Source of the DNA: Craurococcus roseus
GTDB lineage: Bacteria; Pseudomonadota; Alphaproteobacteria; Acetobacterales; Acetobacteraceae
DNA length: 64,000 nt
NCBI RefSeq assembly: GCF_039523795.1
Contig: NZ_BAAAFZ010000019.1
Span: 1-64,000 of the forward strand
Direction of reading: 5' to 3'
Within the stretch, counting starts at the first letter, position 1, and every line of letters starts with the position of its first letter. Positions 43,126 through 53,814 of the stretch are shown here, piece by piece. A program made the position numbers and the translations under genes. The notes beneath the pieces are model-generated. The model made no database searches, was not told the DNA's origin, and saw only the letters and a program-made list of their open reading frames with translations.

Positions 43126-44717
43126 CCAGGATGCATCGGCGAAGCTTGTTGACCGGAAGCGCGGCGGCCCTGGCGGCGCCGCACCTCGCCCGCGCGCAGG
43201 GCGGCGCCGCGGCGCGCACCTTGCGCTTCATCCCGCAGGGCAACCTGGCGAACGCCGATCCGGTCTGGACCACGACGACGCTCGCCCGCAACCACGGGCT
43301 GATGGTCTACGACACGCTGTTCGGGTTGAACGCGCAACACCAGCCGCAGCCGCAGATGGCGGCGTCCCACGCCGTTTCCCCGGACGGCTTGGTCCACACC
43401 ATCGCGCTGCGCGAGGGCCTCAAGTTCCACGACGGCGAGCCGGTCCGGCCGGCGGATTGCATCGCGTCGATCATGCGATGGTCGCGGCGCGACGTGCTCG
43501 GCCAACGGCTGCAATCGCTGCTCGCGGACATGCGGGCCAGGGGCGACTCGGCCTTCGAGATCGCGCTCAGGCGACCCTGGCCGGGCCTGGCCTGGGCGCT
43601 CGGCAAGCCTTCGGCCAACATCTGCGCCATCATGCCCGAGCGGGTGGCGCAGACAGACCCGTTCCGCCAAATCACGGACTACACCGGCTCCGGCCCCTTC
43701 CGCTTCCGCGCGGACCAGTGGGTGCCGGGCAGCCTCGCCGCCTACGAGCGCTTCGCCGACTACGTCCCGCGCGAGGAGCCGGCGGACTTCCTGGCCGGCG
43801 GCAAGCGCGTCCACTTCGACCGGGTGGAATGGCGCGTGATGCCGGACCCGGCCACCGCCGCCGCGGCGATGCAGGCCAACGAGGCCGACTGGTGGGAGCA
43901 GCCGCTGGCCGACCTGCTGCCGGTGCTCAAGCGCGGCCGCGACATCGCCGTCGAGGTGGTGAACACCGCCGGGGCGCTCGGGATGCTGCGCTTCAACCAC
44001 CTGCATCCGCCTTTCGACAACCCCGCGATCCGCCGCGCCGTGTTCCCCGCCATCGACCAGCGCGCATTCATGCAGGCGGCCTTGGGCGACGACCCGGCGC
44101 TGTGGACCGTGCCCGCCGGGGCCTTCACGCCGGGGACGGCGTTGGCGAACGACGCCGGGCTGGAGGTCCTCACCGGGCCGCGCTCGGTGGAGGCGGCGAA
44201 GCGCGCCCTGGCGGCGGCCGGCTACCGCGGCGAGCCGGTGGTGCTCCTCTCGCCCTCCGACCTGCCGCAGCAGAACGCCTTGGCGGAGGTGGCGGCGGAC
44301 ACGCTGCGCCGGATCGGCATGACTGTGGACTTCCAAGTCATGGACTGGGGCACCCTGGTGCAGCGCCGCGCCAAGCGCGAGCCGCCGGCCCAGGGAGGCT
44401 GGAACGCCTTCTGCACCACCTGGGAGGGCCTCGACACCTCCGTCCCCGGCAGCCACCAAGCCATCCGCGGCAACGGGCTGGAGGGTTGGATCGGTTGGGC
44501 CGAAAGCCCCAGGCGCGAGGCCCTGCGGGACGCTTGGTTCGACGCCGCAGACCCGGAGACCGCCCGCCGCATCGCCGAGGACCTCCAGCGGGTGGTGTGG
44601 GACGAGGCGCCCTTCGTCCCGCTCGGCCTGCTCCGGCCGCCGCAGGCGTTCCGGCGGGGCCTCACCGGCATCATCAAGGGCGGGCCGCCGCTGTTCTGGA
44701 ACGTGCGGCGGGCCTGA
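43122..44717 (+). CDS. ABC transporter substrate-binding protein (SBP5), paralogue 4 of 5
   Basis: 531 residues. An RR leader (MHRRSLLTGSAAALAAPHLA, beginning at the second Met, 43131) precedes FIPQGNLANADPVWTTTTLA, GLKFHDGEPVRPADCIASIM near 104, MPERVAQTDPFRQITDYTGS, DWWEQPLADLLPVLKRG near 258, LRFNHLHPPFDNPAIRRAV and PPLFWNVRRA. The ATG at 43122 overlaps the previous stop (ATGA). The second in-frame ATG at 43131 matches the start of the paralogues and may be the true one. A 175-nt spacer without recognisable features separates it from paralogue 5. Confidence 0.9.
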   Translation: MTRMHRRSLLTGSAAALAAPHLARAQGGAAARTLRFIPQGNLANADPVWTTTTLARNHGLMVYDTLFGLNAQHQPQPQMAASHAVSPDGLVHTIALREGLKFHDGEPVRPADCIASIMRWSRRDVLGQRLQSLLADMRARGDSAFEIALRRPWPGLAWALGKPSANICAIMPERVAQTDPFRQITDYTGSGPFRFRADQWVPGSLAAYERFADYVPREEPADFLAGGKRVHFDRVEWRVMPDPATAAAAMQANEADWWEQPLADLLPVLKRGRDIAVEVVNTAGALGMLRFNHLHPPFDNPAIRRAVFPAIDQRAFMQAALGDDPALWTVPAGAFTPGTALANDAGLEVLTGPRSVEAAKRALAAAGYRGEPVVLLSPSDLPQQNALAEVAADTLRRIGMTVDFQVMDWGTLVQRRAKREPPAQGGWNAFCTTWEGLDTSVPGSHQAIRGNGLEGWIGWAESPRREALRDAWFDAADPETARRIAEDLQRVVWDEAPFVPLGLLRPPQAFRRGLTGIIKGGPPLFWNVRRA

Positions 44718-44892
44718 TGGGGCCAGGTTGGCATGCGGCGTGCAAGATCCGGGGCACGAACACGCAGCGGTGACGCTTCCCTGCCGGTTCCCTGGCGGCC
44801 GGGGCGCTGGCGCACTGCCCACCGCTGAGGCAGGCTGGAACGAAACCGGGCGGGGCGCGGCCCACGCGCCGGGAGTCGGGAGAAGAAAAGAG

Positions 44893-46494
44893 ATGGATCG
44901 CAGGGGCTTCCTGAAGGCCGCGGCCGGCGCCGCCGCCTTGCCATCCGCCATCGCGGGGCTTCCCGCGCCCGCCCTGTCGCAGGGGGCGGCGCGGACCTTG
45001 CGCTTCGTGCCTCAGGCCAACCTCGCCAATTTCGACCCGATCTGGGGCACCCAGTACGTGGTGCGCAACGCCTCGGCGATGGTGTGGGACACGCTCTACG
45101 GCGTGAACGACAAGCTCGAACCGCAGCGCCAGATGGTCGAGTCGGAGGAGGTCTCGGCCGACGGCCTGACCTGGACCTTCCGGCTGCGCGAAGGCCTGCG
45201 CTTCCACGACAACCAGCCGGTGCTCGCCAAGGACGTGGTGGCCAGCGTCGCCCGCTGGTCGGTGCGCGACCCCATGGGCCAGATGCTGCGGGCGGCGCAG
45301 AACGAGCTGGTCGCGGTGGACGACCGGACCTTCCGCTGGTCGCTGAAGCGGCCCTTCCCGAAGATGCGCTGGGCGCTGGGCAAGACCAACACGCCGATCT
45401 GCTTCATCATGCCGGAGCGGGTCGCCAGGACCGACCCGTTCACGCAGATCTCCGAATTCATCGGCAGCGGGCCGATGCGCTTCGTGCGCGACGAGTGGGT
45501 GCCGGGCGCCCGCGCCGCGTTCCAGCGCTTCGAGCCCTACAAGCCCCGCGACGAGGCGGGCACTTGGCTCGCCGGCGGCAAGCGGATGATGGTGGACCGC
45601 GTCGAGTGGCACGTCATGCCCGATCCCGCCACCACCTCCGCCGCCTTGCAGGGCGGCGAGGTGGACTGGTGGGAGAACCCGCTGACCGACCTGATCCCGA
45701 CGCTTCGGCGCAACCGGAGCGTCGCCTACGACATCGCCGACCCGCTGGGGAACATCGGCTCCTTCCGCATGAACCACCTGCACCCGCCCTTCAACAACCC
45801 GGGCGTGCGGCGCGCGGTGATGATGGCGCTGAGCCAGGAGGACTACATGCGCGCCCTGGTGGGCGACGACAACAACCTTTGGAAGCCGCTGCCCGGCTAC
45901 TTCACGCCGGGCACTCCGCTCTACACGGAGGAGGGCGGCGAGATCCTGAAGGGGCCGCGGAACCTCGACGCAGCGAAGAAGCTCCTGGCCGACAGCGGCT
46001 ACAAGAACGAGCCGGTGATCTGCATCGTCGCGCAGGACCAGCCCATCACCAAGACGCAGGGCGACGTCACCGCCGACCTGCTGAAGCGCCTCGGCATGAA
46101 CGTGGACTTCGTGGCGACCGATTGGGGCACCACGGGCCAACGCCGGGCGATGAAGAACCCGCCCGGCCAGGGCGGCTGGTCCATGTTCCACACCTGGCAC
46201 GCCGGCGCCGACTGCGTGAACCCGGCGAGCTACAACGCGGTGCGCGCCAACGGCGACGGAGCCTGGTTCGGCTGGCCCAACATCCCGGCGGTGGAGCAGG
46301 CCATCGCCGAGTGGTTCGACGCCCCTGACGCTGCGGCGGAGAAGGCGGCGATAGGCAAGGTGAACCGCGCCGCCATCGAGAACGTGGTCTACGCGCCGAC
46401 CGGCTTCTTCCTCGGCTACCAGGCGTGGCGGCGCAACGTGTCCGGCATCCAGAAGGGGCCGCTGCCGTTCTTCTGGGGCGTGTCCAAGACTTGA
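44893..46494 (+). CDS. ABC transporter substrate-binding protein (SBP5), paralogue 5 of 5, next to the permease genes
   Basis: 533 residues with the leader MDRRGFLKAAAGAAALPSAI. Domain motifs: FVPQANLANFDPIWGTQYVV, GLRFHDNQPVLAKDVVASVA (the DGEPVRA of the other four is replaced by DNQPVLA), MPERVARTDPFTQISEFIGS, DWWENPLTDLIPTLRRN, FRMNHLHPPFNNPGVRRAV and PLPFFWGVSKT. It is the most divergent of the five and lies 23 nt before the first permease gene, so it is probably the original receptor of the operon. AGAAGAAAAGAG serves as ribosome-binding site. Confidence 0.91.
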   Translation: MDRRGFLKAAAGAAALPSAIAGLPAPALSQGAARTLRFVPQANLANFDPIWGTQYVVRNASAMVWDTLYGVNDKLEPQRQMVESEEVSADGLTWTFRLREGLRFHDNQPVLAKDVVASVARWSVRDPMGQMLRAAQNELVAVDDRTFRWSLKRPFPKMRWALGKTNTPICFIMPERVARTDPFTQISEFIGSGPMRFVRDEWVPGARAAFQRFEPYKPRDEAGTWLAGGKRMMVDRVEWHVMPDPATTSAALQGGEVDWWENPLTDLIPTLRRNRSVAYDIADPLGNIGSFRMNHLHPPFNNPGVRRAVMMALSQEDYMRALVGDDNNLWKPLPGYFTPGTPLYTEEGGEILKGPRNLDAAKKLLADSGYKNEPVICIVAQDQPITKTQGDVTADLLKRLGMNVDFVATDWGTTGQRRAMKNPPGQGGWSMFHTWHAGADCVNPASYNAVRANGDGAWFGWPNIPAVEQAIAEWFDAPDAAAEKAAIGKVNRAAIENVVYAPTGFFLGYQAWRRNVSGIQKGPLPFFWGVSKT

Positions 46495-46517
46495 GGCGCG
46501 GAAGGACGGAACGCTAG

Positions 46518-47459
46518 ATGTTCGCCTACATCGTCCGGCGCGTGCTGGCGACCATCCCCGTGATGGCGGTGGTCGCCCTGTTCGTGTTCTCGTTGCTCTA
46601 CATCGCGCCGGGCGACCCGGCGGCGGTGATCGCGGGCGATCAGGCGACGCCGGACGACGTGGAGCGCATCCGGCAGAACCTCGGGCTCGACCGGCCCTTC
46701 CTGGTGCGCTTCGGCGAGTGGGTGTGGCGCATCGTCCAGGGCGACCTCGGCGTGTCCATCTTCACCAACCTGCCGGTCTCCACCATGATCGCGCAGCGGG
46801 TGCAGCCGACGCTCTCGCTGATGGTGCTCACGCTCATCCTGGCGGTGACGATCGCCGTGCCGATGGGCGTGCTGGCGGCGTGGAAGCAGGGCACGCTGCT
46901 GGACCGGGCGGTGATGGGCTTCGCCGTGCTCGGCTTCTCCGTGCCGGTGTTCGTGGTCGGCTACCTGCTGGCCTACGTCTTCGCGCTGGAGCTCGATTGG
47001 CTGCCGGTGCAAGGCTACACCTCGCTCGACCAGGGCGTCTGGCCCTGGCTGGAGAACCTGATCCTGCCGTCGATCGCATTGGGCGGCGTGTACATCGCCC
47101 TGATCGCCCGCATCACGCGCGCCACCATGCTGGAGGTTTTGCAGCAGGACTACATCCGCACCGCGCGCGCCAAGGGGGCGGGGCAGGGGAGCATCCTGTT
47201 CCTCCACGCGCTGAAGAACGCGGCGGTGCCGATCGTGACCGTGATCGGCATCGGCGTCGCGCTGCTGATCGGCGGCGCGGTGGTGACGGAGAGCGTCTTC
47301 GCCATCCCCGGCCTCGGCCGCCTCACCGTGGACGCCATACTGCGGCGCGACTACCCGGTGATCCAGGGGGTGATCCTGCTGTTCTCCTTCGTCTACGTGC
47401 TGGTGAACCTCGCCATAGACATCCTCTACACCTTCCTTGACCCGAGGATACGCTATTGA
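46518..47459 (+). CDS. ABC transporter permease, DppB/OppB type
   Basis: Inner-membrane subunit of 313 residues with six predicted helices. The N-terminus MFAYIVRRVLATIPVMAVVA and the long first periplasmic loop (IAPGDPAAVIAGDQATPDDV, GLDRPFLVRFGEWVWRIVQG, GDLGVSIFTNLPVS) are standard for DppB. The EAA coupling loop is YIRTARAKGAGQGSILFLHA near 214-233. It ends [10 protein letters not shown], typical of the family. AAGGACGG precedes the ATG. It overlaps the next permease gene by 4 nt. It forms the channel with the DppC-type protein and is served by the five receptors upstream. Confidence 0.95.
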   Translation: MFAYIVRRVLATIPVMAVVALFVFSLLYIAPGDPAAVIAGDQATPDDVERIRQNLGLDRPFLVRFGEWVWRIVQGDLGVSIFTNLPVSTMIAQRVQPTLSLMVLTLILAVTIAVPMGVLAAWKQGTLLDRAVMGFAVLGFSVPVFVVGYLLAYVFALELDWLPVQGYTSLDQGVWPWLENLILPSIALGGVYIALIARITRATMLEVLQQDYIRTARAKGAGQGSILFLHALKNAAVPIVTVIGIGVALLIGGAVVTESVFAIPGLGRLTVDAILRRDYPVIQGVILLFSFVYVLVNLAIDILYTFLDPRIRY

Positions 47460-48406
47460 GCGCCACAGCCCTCCGCGCCGACGGGCAGGCCGCCGGCGCC
47501 GCGCACGCCCCGACCCCCATGAGCGTGGCCGAGGCCGCGCCGCTGCCGGACGTGCTGCCGCCCGTGAAGCCGCGCCGCGGCTTCATCGGCTTCCTCCGCC
47601 GCAACCCGACCATCGCCTTCGGGGCCGGCCTCCTGCTGCTCATGATCCTGGTCGCGGTGTTCGCGCCGCTGCTCTGGACCGTGGACCCGACAGCGCTCGC
47701 TCCGGCCCGGCGGACGCGCGAGCCCTCGGCGGAATACTGGTTCGGCTCCGACATGCTGGGGCGCGACGTCTATTCCCGGGTGCTCTACGGCGCGCGGGTG
47801 TCGCTGATCGTGGGCTTCTCGGTGGCGCTGCTGTCCTCGGCGGTCGGCCTCGCCATCGGCCTCGTGTCAGGTTTCGTGCGCTGGGCGGACGGGATCGTCA
47901 TGCGGATCATGGATGGGCTGATGTCCATCCCGCCCATCCTGCTCGCCATCGCCATGATGGCGCTGACCCGCGCCTCGGTGCAGAACGTCATCATCGCCAT
48001 CACCATCGCCGAGGTGCCGCGCGTGTCGCGGCTGGTGCGGGGCGTGGTGCTGTCCTTGCGGGAGCAGCCCTACGTGGACGCGGCGGTCGCGGCAGGCACG
48101 CGGACGCCGCGCATCATCTGGCGCCACATCCTGCCCAACACGCTGGCGCCGATCACGGTGCAGGCCACCTACATCTGCGCCTCCGCCATGATCGTGGAGG
48201 CCATCCTGTCCTTCATCGGCGCCGGCACGCCGCCCATCATCCCGTCCTGGGGGAACATCATGGCCGAGGGGCGGGCGCTTTGGCAGGTGAAGCCCTACAT
48301 CGTGTTCTTCCCGGCCATCTTCCTGTCCGTCACGGTGCTGGCGGTGAACCTGCTCGGCGACGGCCTGCGCGACTGGCTCGACCCGCGCATGGCGAAGAGC
48401 GTCTAG
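47456..48406 (+). CDS. ABC transporter permease, DppC/OppC type
   Basis: 316 residues. A cytoplasmic N-terminal tail (about 45 residues with [20 protein letters not shown]) leads into TM1. Then come [20 protein letters not shown] near 100-119, the conserved GRD motif, the EAA loop [20 protein letters not shown] near 205-224 and [13 protein letters not shown] at the end. The start is TTG at 47456, overlapping the previous stop with GAGGATA upstream; an ATG at residue 22 is an alternative. It is the second channel subunit. Confidence 0.94.
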   Translation: MSATALRADGQAAGAAHAPTPMSVAEAAPLPDVLPPVKPRRGFIGFLRRNPTIAFGAGLLLLMILVAVFAPLLWTVDPTALAPARRTREPSAEYWFGSDMLGRDVYSRVLYGARVSLIVGFSVALLSSAVGLAIGLVSGFVRWADGIVMRIMDGLMSIPPILLAIAMMALTRASVQNVIIAITIAEVPRVSRLVRGVVLSLREQPYVDAAVAAGTRTPRIIWRHILPNTLAPITVQATYICASAMIVEAILSFIGAGTPPIIPSWGNIMAEGRALWQVKPYIVFFPAIFLSVTVLAVNLLGDGLRDWLDPRMAKSV

Positions 48407-48410
48407 CGCC

Positions 48411-49403
48411 ATGGCCCTCCTCGAAGTGGACCGCTTGCAGACGCACTTCCGCACGCCGGACGGCGTCAACCGCGCGGTGGACGGCGTCTCCTTCGACGTG
48501 GAGGCGGGCGAGACGCTGGCCATCGTGGGCGAGAGCGGCTGCGGCAAGTCCGTCACCGCCATGTCCATCCTGCGGCTCATACCCGAGCCGCCGGGCAAGA
48601 TCGCCGGCGCCATCCGCTTCAACGGCCGGAATTTGCTTGAGCTGTCCGACCGCGAGATGCGCGACATCCGCGGCAACGACATCTCCATGATCTTCCAGGA
48701 GCCGATGACCAGCCTGAACCCGGTGCTGACCGTAGGCCGGCAGATCGGCGAGACCTTGCAGCTCCACCAGGGCTTGTCGCGGCGGCAGGCCGAGGCGCGG
48801 GCGGTGGAGTCGCTGCGCCTGGTGGGCATCCCGGAGCCGCAGCGGCGGGTGCGGGAGTACCCGCACCAGCTCTCGGGCGGGATGCGGCAGCGGGTGATGA
48901 TCGCCATCGCGCTCGCCTGCAATCCGAAGCTGCTGATCGCCGACGAGCCGACCACGGCGCTCGACGTCACCATCCAGGCGCAGATCCTCGACCTGATGCG
49001 CGACCTCAAGCACCGCGTCGGCGCCGCCATCGTCCTCATCACCCACGACCTCGGCGTGGTGGCGGAGGTCGCGGAACGGGTGGTGGTGATGTACGCCGGC
49101 CGCAAGGTGGAGGAGGCCAAGGTCGGGCCGCTGTTCCGCTCGCCCCGGCATCCCTATACGCAGGGCCTGCTCGGCTCCATGCCGAAGCTCGGCTCGTCGC
49201 TCCACGGCGAGGAAACGCGGCTGGCGGAGATTCCGGGCCTCGTGCCGAGCCTCAAGGCCAAGCTGGAAGGCTGCGTCTTCGCCTCGCGCTGCCCCAAGGT
49301 GACGGACCTCTGCCGTAAGGTGGCGCCGGCGCTGGAGGAGAAGGCGCCGGGCCACGTCGCGGCCTGCCACTACGCCGAGCGCGAGGGGGCGCTGGCGGCA
49401 TGA
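48411..49403 (+). CDS. ABC transporter ATP-binding protein, DppD/OppD type
   Basis: 330-residue ATPase. Walker [11 protein letters not shown] is near 40, the Q loop lies in [15 protein letters not shown] near 97, the signature is [12 protein letters not shown] near 155, Walker [15 protein letters not shown] near 176 and the H loop LITHDLGVV near 206. The C-terminal oligopeptide/dipeptide extension has the CxxR-type cysteines ([17 protein letters not shown]), which bind an iron-sulfur cluster in some family members. It overlaps the next ATPase by 4 nt. It powers the transporter together with that protein. Confidence 0.95.
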   Translation: MALLEVDRLQTHFRTPDGVNRAVDGVSFDVEAGETLAIVGESGCGKSVTAMSILRLIPEPPGKIAGAIRFNGRNLLELSDREMRDIRGNDISMIFQEPMTSLNPVLTVGRQIGETLQLHQGLSRRQAEARAVESLRLVGIPEPQRRVREYPHQLSGGMRQRVMIAIALACNPKLLIADEPTTALDVTIQAQILDLMRDLKHRVGAAIVLITHDLGVVAEVAERVVVMYAGRKVEEAKVGPLFRSPRHPYTQGLLGSMPKLGSSLHGEETRLAEIPGLVPSLKAKLEGCVFASRCPKVTDLCRKVAPALEEKAPGHVAACHYAEREGALAA

Positions 49404-50449
49404 GCGCTTCCGCCGTCCCCTTGCTGGAGGTCACGGACCTCAAGAAGCACTTCCCGATCCGGGGCGGCTTCTTCGGCGGCGTCACCGGCCACGTCTTCGC
49501 CGTGGACGGCGTCTCCTTCACCATCGGGCGCAGCGAGACGCTGGCGCTGGTGGGCGAGAGCGGCTGCGGCAAGTCCACCGTCGGCAAGGCGATCCTGAAG
49601 CTGTTCGACATCACCGCCGGGCAGGTGGTGCTGGACGGCAAGCGCATCGACGACCTGCCCGCGGGCACCCTCCGGCCGATGCGCCGGCGCGTGCAGGTGG
49701 TGTTCCAAGACCCGTTCAGCTCGCTCAATCCGCGCATGCGGGTGCGCGACATCCTGGCCGAGCCGATCCGCAACTTCGGCCTGGCGAAGAACTCGGCGGA
49801 CCTGGAGGCGCGGGTCGCCGACCTGATGGACAAGGTGCGCCTGCCGCGCGACGCGGTGGGGCGCTGGCCGCACGAGTTCAGCGGCGGGCAGCGGCAACGC
49901 ATCGGCATCGCCCGGGCGCTCGCCGCCGAGCCGGACCTCATCATTTGCGACGAGGCCGTCTCCGCGCTCGATGTCTCGGTGAAGGCGCAGATCGTCAACC
50001 TGCTGCAAGACTTGCAGAACGAGCTGCACTTGGCCCTGCTGTTCATCTCCCACGACCTCGCCATCGTGGAGCACATGACGCACCGGGTGGCGGTGATGTA
50101 CCTCGGCAAGATCGTGGAGGTGGCGCCCAAGCGGAGCCTGTTCGCCGCGCCGAAGCACCCCTACACGGAGGCGCTGCTCTCCGCCGTGCCGGTGCCCATG
50201 CCCGGCGCGGCGCGCGAGCGGGTCATCCTCAAGGGCGACGTGCCGAGCCCGATCAACCCGCCCAAGGGCTGCCGCTTCCACACCCGCTGCCCCTACGCCT
50301 TCGACCGTTGCCGCGTCGAGGAGCCGCCCTTGGTGGCCGTGCCCACGGCGCTGGCCGCCGGCCACCTCGCAGCCTGCCACCTGCACGACCGGCCGGCGAA
50401 CGACAACCCGCTCGCCGCGGCCAAGGGCGAGGCGGTGCTGCCGGCCTAG
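49400..50449 (+). CDS. ABC transporter ATP-binding protein, DppF/OppF type
   Basis: 349-residue second ATPase of the transporter. [20 protein letters not shown] at the start is typical of DppF. Walker [14 protein letters not shown] is near 54, [17 protein letters not shown] near 105, signature [15 protein letters not shown] near 160, Walker [15 protein letters not shown] near 183 and H loop FISHDLAIV near 216. The C-terminal domain includes [18 protein letters not shown]. It closes the ABC operon. A small membrane-protein gene follows 24 nt downstream. Confidence 0.95.
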   Translation: MSASAVPLLEVTDLKKHFPIRGGFFGGVTGHVFAVDGVSFTIGRSETLALVGESGCGKSTVGKAILKLFDITAGQVVLDGKRIDDLPAGTLRPMRRRVQVVFQDPFSSLNPRMRVRDILAEPIRNFGLAKNSADLEARVADLMDKVRLPRDAVGRWPHEFSGGQRQRIGIARALAAEPDLIICDEAVSALDVSVKAQIVNLLQDLQNELHLALLFISHDLAIVEHMTHRVAVMYLGKIVEVAPKRSLFAAPKHPYTEALLSAVPVPMPGAARERVILKGDVPSPINPPKGCRFHTRCPYAFDRCRVEEPPLVAVPTALAAGHLAACHLHDRPANDNPLAAAKGEAVLPA

Positions 50450-50473
50450 CCGGCGGCGCCCCGACCGACGGCG

Positions 50474-50797
50474 ATGGCGGAGCCGGTGCTGCTGGAGGTG
50501 CGCGAACGGCGGAGCGCCTTCGGCCGGGCGGTGAAGTGGACGTTCATCGGCTTCCAGGCCGTCACGGCGCTGCTCCTGCTCGGCACCTGCGCCCTGGTCA
50601 CGCCCTTCCTGTCGAACGAGGACCCGGAGGTGGTCATGGGGGCCGGGATGTTCGGCGCCATGACCACCGCCGCGCTGTGGCTGGCGTGGCCCGTCGGCAC
50701 CCTGGTGCTCGGGGTCATGGTCCTGCTGACCCGCGGCCGGAAGCGCCTGATCCCGGCCCCGCCGCTCCCGAACGGGGGCCGTAACGGCGCCGCTTGA
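50474..50797 (+). CDS. Small two-helix membrane protein of unknown function
   Basis: 107 residues, not recognised. Two clear membrane segments (near 26-46, [20 protein letters not shown], and near 62-84, [22 protein letters not shown]) are linked by an acidic loop ([13 protein letters not shown]). The C-terminus is basic and Pro-rich ([17 protein letters not shown]). The ATG lies 24 nt after the ABC operon and 77 nt before the hydroxylase genes. It may be co-transcribed with either. The N-terminal [17 protein letters not shown] pattern is found in small proteobacterial inner-membrane proteins of unknown role. Confidence 0.65.
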   Translation: MAEPVLLEVRERRSAFGRAVKWTFIGFQAVTALLLLGTCALVTPFLSNEDPEVVMGAGMFGAMTTAALWLAWPVGTLVLGVMVLLTRGRKRLIPAPPLPNGGRNGAA

Positions 50798-50874
50798 CGG
50801 CGCCCGGAGTCGGGGCAACCTGTCCCCCGGAACGCGCGGCCCCGGGCCGCGATCAACGACGGGGGAGGCGCGGC

Positions 50875-51378
<504 letters not shown>

Positions 51379-51409
51379 CGCCGCGCCGACGGCCGCAGGG
51401 GAGGGACCA

Positions 51410-53800
51410 ATGAACGTCGTGACGCCCTTCGAGGGCATCGGCGCCAGCGTGCGCCGCAAGGAAGACCTGCGATTTCTGTCGGGCCGCGGGCAGTACACGG
51501 ACGACATCGTCCGGCCCGGCCAAGCCCATGCCTACATCCTGCGCTCCCCGCACGCCCACGCGCGCATCGTGAAGGTGGACACGGCCGCGGCCCGCGCCAT
51601 GCCGGGCGTGGTCGCGGTCTACACCGGCGAGGACACGGCGAAGCTCGGCAGCATCCCCTGCGGCTGGCAAGTCAACAACAAGGACGGCTCGCCCATGGCG
51701 GAGCCGCGCCACCCCATGCTCGCCGAGGGCAAGGTGCGGCACGTGGGCGACCAGGTGGCGGTAGTGATCGCCGAGACCCGCGCCCAGGCCAAGGACGCCG
51801 CCGAGGCGATCGAGGTGGAGTACGACGTGCTCCCGGCGGTGGCGAGCCTGAGAGACGCGTTGGCCCCCGGCGCCGCGCAACTCCACGACAACGCCCCCGG
51901 CAACGTGTGCTACGACTGGCACATCGGCGACAAGGCGGTGACGGAAGCGGCCTTCGCCAAGGCGCACAAGGTCGTCCGCTTCGAAACCACCAACAACCGC
52001 CTCGTGCCGAACGCCATGGAGCCGCGCTGCGCCATAGGCGACTACGACCCGACCACGGGCGAGCACACGCTGTACACCACCAGCCAGAACCCGCACGTCA
52101 TCCGCTTGCTGATGGGCGCCTTCGTGCTGAACATCCCGGAGTCGCGGCTGCGCGTGGTGGCGCCGGACGTGGGCGGCGGCTTCGGCAGCAAGATCTACCA
52201 CTACGCCGAGGAGGCCATCGTCACCTGGGCGGCGTCCAGGCTGAACCGGCCGGTGAAGTGGACGTCGGACCGCACGGAAGCCTTCGTCTCCGACGCCCAC
52301 GGCCGCGACCACGTCACCACATGCGAGCTGGCGCTGGACGGGGGCGGCAAGATCCTGGGCCTCCGCGTCGCCACGCAGGCCAACATGGGCGCCTACCTGT
52401 CCACCTTCGCGCCCTGCGTGCCGACCTACCTCTACGCCACCCTGCTTTCCGGCGTGTACGCGACGCCCACCATCTACGCCGAGGTCAAGGCGGTGTTCAC
52501 CAGCACCGTCCCGGTGGACGCCTACCGCGGCGCCGGCCGGCCGGAGGCGACCTACCTCCTCGAACGGCTGATGGACGTGGCGGCGGCCGAGACCGGCATC
52601 GACCGGGTGGAGATCCGGCGGCGCAACTTCATCCCGACCGCGGCCTTCCCCTACCAGACGCCGGTGGCGCTCCAGTACGACAGCGGCGACTACCACACCA
52701 CGCTCGACCAGGCGCTGGAGACGGCTGGCTGGTCCGCCTTCGAGGCGCGGCGCGCGGAGGCGGCGAAGCAGGGCAAGCTGCGCGGCATCGGCATCTCGAC
52801 CTACGTCGAGGCCTGCGGCATCGCGCCCTCCGCCGTGGTGGGCTCGCTCGGCGCCCGCGCCGGGCTGTACGAGGTGGGCACCATCCGCGTGCATCCCACG
52901 GGCAGCGTCACCGTGCTGACGGGCGCGCACAGCCACGGGCAGGGGCACGAGACCACCTTCGCGCAGCTCGTGGCCGACCGGCTCGGCGTGCCGATGTCGC
53001 AGGTGGACATCGTCCACGGCGACACCGCCAAGGTGCCCTACGGCATGGGCACCTACGGCTCGCGATCGCTCGCGGTCGGCGGCAGCGCCATGGTCAAGGC
53101 CATGGACAAGATCGTGGAGAAGGGGAAGAAGATCGCGGCGCACCTGCTCGAAGCCTCGGTGCAGGACGTGGAGTTCGAGCGCGGCACCTTCCGCGTCGCC
53201 GGCACCGACCGGACCAAGTCGCTGACCGAGATCTCGCTCGCCGCCTACGTGCCGCACAACTACCCGATCGAGGAGCTGGAACCGGGGCTGGAGGAGACGG
53301 CCTTCTACGACCCGAAAAACTTCACCTACCCGGGCGGCTGCCACATCTGCGAGGTCGAGATCGAGAAGGACACCGGCAAGGTCCAGGTGGTGAACTTCAC
53401 CGCCGTGGACGACGTGGGCCGCGTCATCAACCCGATGATCGTGGAAGGCCAAGTCCAGGGCGGGGTGGCGCAGGGGGTCGGCCAAGCGCTGCTGGAGCAC
53501 GCCGTCTACGACGAGTCCGGGCAGCTCGTCTCCGGCAGCATGATGGACTACTGCCTCCCGCGCGCCGAAGACCTGCCGAACGTGGGCGTCGCCACCCACG
53601 TCACGCTCTGCACCCACAACCCGCTGGGCGTGAAGGGCTGCGGCGAGGTGGGCGCCATCGGCTCGCCGCCCGCGGTGATCAACGCCGTGGTGGATGCGCT
53701 GCGCGACTACGGCGTCAGGCACGTCGAGATGCCGGCAACGCCGGGCAAGATCTGGAGCATCATCCACGCCGGCGCGCCGCCCGCGCTGGCCGCCGAATAA
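51410..53800 (+). CDS. CoxL-like molybdopterin-binding large subunit (form II type)
   Basis: Catalytic subunit of 796 residues holding the molybdenum-cytosine dinucleotide cofactor. Family motifs: [20 protein letters not shown] at the start, [16 protein letters not shown] near 250 and [17 protein letters not shown] near 508. The active-site loop is [18 protein letters not shown] near 369. True form I CO dehydrogenase has AYRCSFR there, with the Cys that binds copper; here it is AYRGAGR. So this is a form II (BMS-type) enzyme whose substrate is unknown: CO, aldehydes, purines or N-heterocycles are possibilities. The terminal [20 protein letters not shown] supports the assignment. Confidence 0.93.
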   Translation: MNVVTPFEGIGASVRRKEDLRFLSGRGQYTDDIVRPGQAHAYILRSPHAHARIVKVDTAAARAMPGVVAVYTGEDTAKLGSIPCGWQVNNKDGSPMAEPRHPMLAEGKVRHVGDQVAVVIAETRAQAKDAAEAIEVEYDVLPAVASLRDALAPGAAQLHDNAPGNVCYDWHIGDKAVTEAAFAKAHKVVRFETTNNRLVPNAMEPRCAIGDYDPTTGEHTLYTTSQNPHVIRLLMGAFVLNIPESRLRVVAPDVGGGFGSKIYHYAEEAIVTWAASRLNRPVKWTSDRTEAFVSDAHGRDHVTTCELALDGGGKILGLRVATQANMGAYLSTFAPCVPTYLYATLLSGVYATPTIYAEVKAVFTSTVPVDAYRGAGRPEATYLLERLMDVAAAETGIDRVEIRRRNFIPTAAFPYQTPVALQYDSGDYHTTLDQALETAGWSAFEARRAEAAKQGKLRGIGISTYVEACGIAPSAVVGSLGARAGLYEVGTIRVHPTGSVTVLTGAHSHGQGHETTFAQLVADRLGVPMSQVDIVHGDTAKVPYGMGTYGSRSLAVGGSAMVKAMDKIVEKGKKIAAHLLEASVQDVEFERGTFRVAGTDRTKSLTEISLAAYVPHNYPIEELEPGLEETAFYDPKNFTYPGGCHICEVEIEKDTGKVQVVNFTAVDDVGRVINPMIVEGQVQGGVAQGVGQALLEHAVYDESGQLVSGSMMDYCLPRAEDLPNVGVATHVTLCTHNPLGVKGCGEVGAIGSPPAVINAVVDALRDYGVRHVEMPATPGKIWSIIHAGAPPALAAE

Positions 53801-53814
53801 CGGGGAACCGCGCC

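Noticed and set aside
51410..53800. True aerobic CO dehydrogenase (form I)
   Set aside because: The active-site loop is AYRGAGR rather than AYRCSFR, so the copper-binding Cys is absent.
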